Shown here piece after piece: positions 59,401 through 64,000 of a stretch of 64,000 nt of DNA (position 1 is the first letter of the stretch; each line of letters begins with the position of its first letter). The position numbers and the translations under genes were made by a program. The stretch is from assembly GCF_032854445.1 (NCBI RefSeq), contig NC_088300.1, positions 3,472,001 to 3,536,000 of the forward strand, in the 5' to 3' direction. The notes under the pieces were generated by a model, which did not search any database, was not told the origin of the DNA, and saw only the letters and a program-made list of their open reading frames with translations. The DNA comes from Liolophura sinensis (lineage: Eukaryota; Mollusca; Polyplacophora; Chitonida; Chitonidae).

Positions 59401-62400
59401 ACAAAGTTAGCAAATTTAATATTATTTATGACTATAAATGTACTATGTACAGCGTACATGCACATGTAGTGTTTAATGCATACAATGGTGTACATCGATA
59501 ATGCACAATGAATTCAGTTCCATGCGATAATTGCCTAAGTATATCAGGCTCGTATGAACGTCCAGAGTTTGGACTTGATATTACAAGTTTTATGATGGCA
59601 ACTGTTAGATTGGTGTTGGTGTTGTAACCTTGACTGTATGCCTGCATCACTGGTGAGGAGGAACAGAATTCCATCAGCTCAGCCAAATACCATCTAACAC
59701 ACAGCAGTTGTGGCTGTGGATTTTAGAATACCAGCATTACTGTGTTTATTTGTGAGAGTCACGCACAGTTATGCACTGTGTTATGTATTGAATTAGTCAC
59801 GTGGGCCTGAAGTACTCATCCAGTTTTCGAATACACCTGTCCTCTTGTTCATGCATTTGCTGAGCATATTTTGAGCAATAACCTTTGTCCATGCAACGTT
59901 ACCAGAACTCTAGGAACATAATCAGGTTTGGCCTGAAGCTCATTACCGTTGGAAGTACCAAGTACTAAGGTTAATCACCCACCATTCATATCTTTTGTTA
60001 CCCGGCCGTTCTGTTCTGACTATCCAGACACCTAATGGAGGATGAGTGTCCTAGCCATAATAGCCGGGTGTCCGGGGGCAGTAGGTAACTTGATGATGCA
60101 AGGTTGTTGATGCTTGGCTGCACATTAAAATATGTGGTAGGCTAAATGTAAGAATCTGGGAAACCTCCTGTCGCAGTAGGAATGTTGAGGCTAATGAAGG
60201 TTTCCGATTTTATTGTTACTCCCCAATATTTGGAGGGAAGAAATCATCCCGCAATCGTGTTATTCAATACGATACAATGAGCGGATTAAAGTATTTACAG
60301 TATTGTTTTGCAGAAAAGGACAGCATATCACATAAAGTATTTTTTAGAGGCAGGAGGCACTACACTGTTGGGTTACAGAGGCATGGCGGACCTGGTAGAC
60401 ATGGTGATGCCCCATGCGATAAACTGCTATCTACGGGCCTGGTCATGGTTTATTGCTTTTCACCCCGACAGGATGCTTCATAAAGTTTTGGAAACCAATC
60501 AATTACAAATCTTCGCGGCCTTTCCAGTTACTCCTCCACATCGCTTATTAATAGGGCCTTAGACCAGCCATGACTATGAAAAAAGCGAATATAGTCATCC
60601 AGACGTCCTTAGTTTCTCTTCTTCATTTAACATGCTCTGTACCATATGACATTTAAAGTGCTGGTGTTGAAAAAGAATACATTTTGGGCTCCAGAACCCG
60701 TCTTTTAGTTATTAATAGCCTTTTGTATCGCTTGTATTTCAGGCAAGCATGGCAGGCTTTGGGAGATATGCCAAAGGAAACTGCTATGTCAGAATTTGTT
60801 AAACTGCTGGATGAGTTATGTCCCTTGTTTGCCCCCTACGTCAAAGCTCACAAGGCAGAGCAGGAGGAGAAGATTCGTAAAGAGTAAGTCAGAAAATAAT
60901 AAAGCATCTATAAATGGTACTTTCATTTTTTTTATTCGTGTATTTAAACCTAGATATAATAATTATCATTATCTGTAAACGTTTAAATTCATAAGTTGAG
61001 AGTGGGGATGAGGGCTGAAAGTTGAATGGGAGGGATGCTATTCTGTAAGACAGGTCAGAAGTTGGAGTGACCACCCATTTTTGTCTAAAACAAAATGGCC
61101 GCCCAATGTTAAAGCATTGGGGAAAAAATTGCCACTTTGCTGGCGACCAGTAAGGCCTGGTTGCACAAAATAACGCTGCGAAAGCTCTGCAGAAATACTG
61201 AAAATTGCTGAAAATTATACAAATGCAACGGATACAAGATTGCTGACAGCGATTCAGAAATAGGCATTTTCCTGCGCAATGACATTGAGATGACCGTTTT
61301 CTCCACCAACATGTTTGTTACTAAGAAGATCACGTGGCCTCTAGCTTCCAATCTGTCTTACAGAATTGTACATGTACATGTAGCCAGTCTAATGTTTATT
61401 GAAAACCACTATTGTACCAATATGGTGTCGATATCGGTATATGGGAAATTTCAACTTGCGCAAGGCTTGAGGATTTATCTTTGGCTCGTCAGTTTCCTCC
61501 ACTGGTAATTCTGACTGTCAGCATAGTGGAAAAATTCTTGAATATTGGTTTCAACAATTCAGCACCAAAAAAAAAACAACAACAAAATAAAAATGCATTG
61601 TATGATATGAGTATAATGTTGCATTGTTCCATAATGTGGTTAAAAATGTTGTAAATTAATAATATCCCTGTAAAATCACGTGTGCAATAGTGAACTGAAT
61701 ATACCAGTGCTGCTCCAGTTGGACAAGGCGTGTAAATTATCACTGAGTTACCTGCCCTTGTTGCCAGGAAGGAAGCAGCTGAGGCTCGCCGGCGAGAGGA
61801 AGAGGAGAGACAAAGACAGGAAATGGAGGAGGCCGTGCGGAAGCAACAGGAGCTGGAGCGACAGAAACAGCTAGAAACAGAGTATGTTTGGGACTGAGGG
61901 AAAGCTCAGAATGTTTGAGGGCCATTTTTAGGGAAAACAATAGGTGTAATGACAAAGCAAAGTTAAGTTGTAGATGGTAATCACTGTCAACTAATCATCC
62001 ATCGAAAGGAAAGTGTACAGCAAACAGAAGTAAACTTCTCATTATGATTTTTGATTTCTATAGAAATTATTTAAAACAGTGCAAGATAATTTCACTGACT
62101 ATTTATAAGTTAAAGCATGTATTTTTGAAAGGATAGATTTTCTTTGAAAGTATAAAAATATACAGAGATCCGATCACAACTTGAGGATGAGCAGAAGACC
62201 AGGTGTAAGCTTTGACTGTGTTGCCATGCCTCCATAAGACTGATACTGTTCTCAATTTCAGATTTTGACAATTACATTTACAACGTGCTTGTAGTATTAA
62301 GGCATACGGAAATGAGATGTTGAATAACCAGCTGTTGTAGTGTGCTGATGTGTACAAGTTATTTCAGGGAGCTCACAATTATGGGAGACTTACTGATTTG

Positions 62401-63200
62401 AACCTGTTAATTTATGTTAACCTACCACATAAATCAGTTTCCCTTTTTGTATCCATGTATGAGCATGCTGCCACTTCCTTCAGCATATTCAAATCATGTC
62501 GTTATGCTGCTCATCTGTCCATCTATAGAAGCCAAAGCACATGAAATAGGAACTTCAGATTTATTTAAAGGTTATAATTTGGGTTATTTAATTTCTGATT
62601 AAATTTCTGGTTTCTATGGCAATCAACTCTAAAATGTTACTTTGATAATGTGCTCACATTGGAAGGCATGAAACAAATTCTTAGTATATACATGCATGTT
62701 CAATTAAAGTCGTTGAACTAGATTCCTATTCATACTAGGGTCATTTCAATGGGAGATTCGAGGACTAGGTACATATAAGGTCTAAATGACAGTAGAACGT
62801 GTGATTTCTTCTGTCATGTTGCAGTTCCTGTGTACTTCATATATGTTTTATGAGCACACATACACCAATAATTGTAAAGATATAAAGGAAAGAATAAATG
62901 AGTTTATAGCTCTGGACCGTCTTGTTACGGGCGAGAAGTTTTACGAGTTCCCCATTAAATTTCTATCCAAATCATTTGCTTTTGTGTTAGGTGTTAGATC
63001 TCTCTAATTGGTGGTTAACATGGATTAAGAGTGTCACACTCTTTTCTTGTTAGTCTGTTGGGCAGCTTGTCTTACCTAAACAGAAACTGGTAACTATGTT
63101 GTTGATTGCCAGGCGTCAGATTCGAGAAGCCTTGAACCAGCAGACGGCGATTCAGTTCCGACAGTATGCTGAGCAACAGCTGCCTGAACAACCACAGAAG
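50403..63200 (+). CDS. ACBD3: ACBD3 (GCP60), Golgi acyl-CoA-binding domain protein, 5' part; continues past the window
   Basis: A Golgi membrane-associated scaffold that in vertebrates binds giantin/golgin proteins and PI4KB. Exons seen: 50403-50679, 54125-54266, 60743-60883, 61768-61881, 63113-63200, all GT-AG and in phase. Exon 1 ends WDAKFGFPLPDLFKLAVRFY, aligning with human RWGFGLEELYGLALRFF. Exon 2 holds the acyl-CoA-binding core KDGKAIHLSYKDKLKLVAYS and KQAIHGKFHTD. Exon 3 starts in QAWQALGDMPKETAMSEFVK. Exon 4 is a charged coiled coil (EARRREEEERQRQEMEEA). Exon 5 has REALNQQTAIQFRQYAEQQ, matching the human Gln-rich block. The GOLD domain lies beyond 64000. The first ATG is at 50403; a second, MADTTVK at 50514, may be the true start because the upstream 37 codons do not resemble the family. 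Confidence 0.95.
50680..54124. other. ACBD3 intron 1
   Basis: 3.4 kb. Holds a family A SINE (52015-52235) and a 139-codon plus-strand frame (53199-53618) with no recognised domain. No exon with splice support was seen. Confidence 0.7.
52015..52235 (+). mobile_element. SINE family A, diverged copy
   Basis: 'gaagcctctcaccaatgcga', 'tgtgaaggtctgccagcaac', 'ccaccatagtgctggcc', 'tattcttgagtatggcgtaa' appear in family order. The tRNA head is mostly unrecognisable. Confidence 0.75.
56901..57445 (+). repeat. 49-bp minisatellite, 11 copies, in ACBD3 intron 2
   Basis: Units of exactly 49 bp, mostly identical: 'gctggtgagttgaatcttac', 'tgggtgtggtatcagctagt', 'tcatgcagc'. Low divergence means recent amplification or ongoing homogenisation. 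Each unit contains CTG|GTGAGT, close to the ideal 5' splice site, and a TGCAG 5 nt before it. Confidence 0.96.
57590..58565. repeat. 24-33 bp variable minisatellite in ACBD3 intron 2
   Basis: About 30 units of the type 'aaaacaggcacaggaggata' + 'cattcagtatat', with indels giving 24-33 bp lengths. Some stretches repeat as blocks: the 57840-57930 pattern returns at 58000-58090, so higher-order duplication has occurred. Antisense frames across it (Cys/Pro/Tyr-rich) are by-products. Confidence 0.93.
58566..60742. other. Remainder of ACBD3 intron 2
   Basis: AT-rich, no exon with support. Two overlapping plus-strand frames at 60277-60562 were considered and left out. Confidence 0.55.
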
Positions 63201-63231
63201 GTGAGCATTAGCCTTGTCTAGTAGTTCACTG

Positions 63232-63400
63232 TTTATTTACTTATTTAACGCAATACTCAGGAATTCTCCATTGACATGATTTTTTGTGGGCGGAAGGAAC
63301 CATATTGCCCAGGGTAAATTTGTGTAAATACAGATCGTGGGGAAGTTACTGACAGACTTTGTGATTTGACGTCGGATAATACGAACATTCACTACATTTT
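63232..63400 (-). mobile_element. Degraded SINE, probably family A
   Basis: 'ttatttaacgcaatactcag' and 'ggcggaaggaacc', 'ggggaagttactgacagact' follow the reversed order of family A blocks with strong divergence. Confidence 0.45.
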
Positions 63401-63574
63401 GGTGGAAGACAAGTGACCCTCAGCAAGACTTAGACAGTGCAAACAAACACATAATTGCTTATTGTCATAAATGTCCCAGGAACACAGCTGGAAAGTAGGA
63501 GTTGAAGGAACATGACATTAAAATTTGCTGATGTTATCTCGTATTATGGGCTTTTGTGTTAATCTTTGAATGTG

Positions 63575-63805
63575 GCCAAGGTGGATAGCATGCCAGCATG
63601 GCGCGATGACTCAGGAGCCTCTCACCAGCTCTTGCCGTGAGTTCAAGTCTGGTTCATGCTGGATTCCCCTTCAGCGGTAGATGTGAAGGTCCATAAGTGA
63701 CCTGCGGATGGTTGTGGGTTTCCCTAAACTCTGGTTTTCTTCCCACCATAATGCTGGCTGCTGCTGCTTAAGTGAAATATTCTTGAGTCAAATAAGTAAA
63801 TAAAT
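63575..63805 (+). mobile_element. SINE family A, near full-length
   Basis: 'agcatgccagcatggcgcga' and 'gccgtgagttcaagtctg' (B-box region) precede 'ttcccaccataatgctggc' and 'aagtgaaatattcttgagt', ending in (AAAT)n. In the ACBD3 intron after exon 5. Confidence 0.82.
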
Positions 63806-64000
63806 CTTTGAACACTTTGAGACTATACAGAGATCCTTTCATGTAAAAATTAAACTAGCAAATGTGGATGAGGATAACAGACTGTTCACTGATTAAGACT
63901 TCAGCGATAATATTTAGGCTACCATTGTTTGCCAGTTGATCAATTCTCATGTTGATCTTGATGCTCCAGTTTCATCATCCTCTGAGTGATGCAAAGTGTT

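Noticed and set aside
60277-60562. Extra ACBD3 exon between exons 2 and 3
   Set aside because: Exon 2 (phase 2) joins exon 3 directly with conserved residues (SDRR-QAWQALG); an insert would break the domain.
1-64000. CRISPR array
   Set aside because: The many tandem arrays have no unique spacers of constant length and sit in an intron-rich eukaryotic genome.

Overview
The window is AT-rich nuclear DNA from an animal with intron-rich genes, GT-AG introns, many minisatellites and tRNA-derived SINEs. The SINE tails (one ending in a conserved 'gagtacggcgtaaaacacc' block, the other in 'gtacgacgttaaaccc') look like those I associate with lophotrochozoans, most likely a mollusc. No alignment was run, so the clade is an inference.

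Three conserved genes were rebuilt exon by exon from homology, splice sites and codon phase. (1) ADCY10, the bicarbonate-responsive soluble adenylyl cyclase, runs on the minus strand from a start at 37207 to at least 18500. Twenty-four exons encode both cyclase domains, the P-loop NTPase module and part of the helical-repeat C-terminus. The last few hundred codons expected of the family were not found. (2) OTUB1 (otubain deubiquitinase) is complete on the plus strand: 8 exons, 42302-48532, 264 codons. (3) ACBD3 (Golgi acyl-CoA-binding/GOLD protein GCP60) lies on the plus strand from about 50403 and runs off the right edge. Five exons cover the ACB domain and the charged/Gln-rich middle; the GOLD domain lies beyond the window.

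Layout: 1-10 kb holds no recognised gene but several tandem arrays (53-bp at 285-1090, 43-bp at 3712-4640, 20-bp at 5205-5450). 10-13 kb holds a probable last exon of an unidentified single-pass membrane protein. 13.8-20 kb is repeats. 18.5-37.2 kb is ADCY10 with SINEs, a foldback element and microsatellites in its introns. 37.2-42.2 kb is intergenic with SINEs and a dispersed repeat. 42.3-48.5 kb is OTUB1, and 50.4-64 kb is ACBD3 with two large intronic arrays.

The most unusual feature is that minisatellites have captured splice sites. In ADCY10 a 55-bp unit repeats a real exon end plus its 5' splice site about seven times. In OTUB1 a 55-bp unit repeats a branch/polypyrimidine/acceptor plus 16 nt of exon five times, just before the catalytic-Cys exon. 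In ACBD3 a 49-bp array repeats a consensus-like donor about eleven times inside an intron. No retrovirus-like, LTR or Polinton element was recognised.
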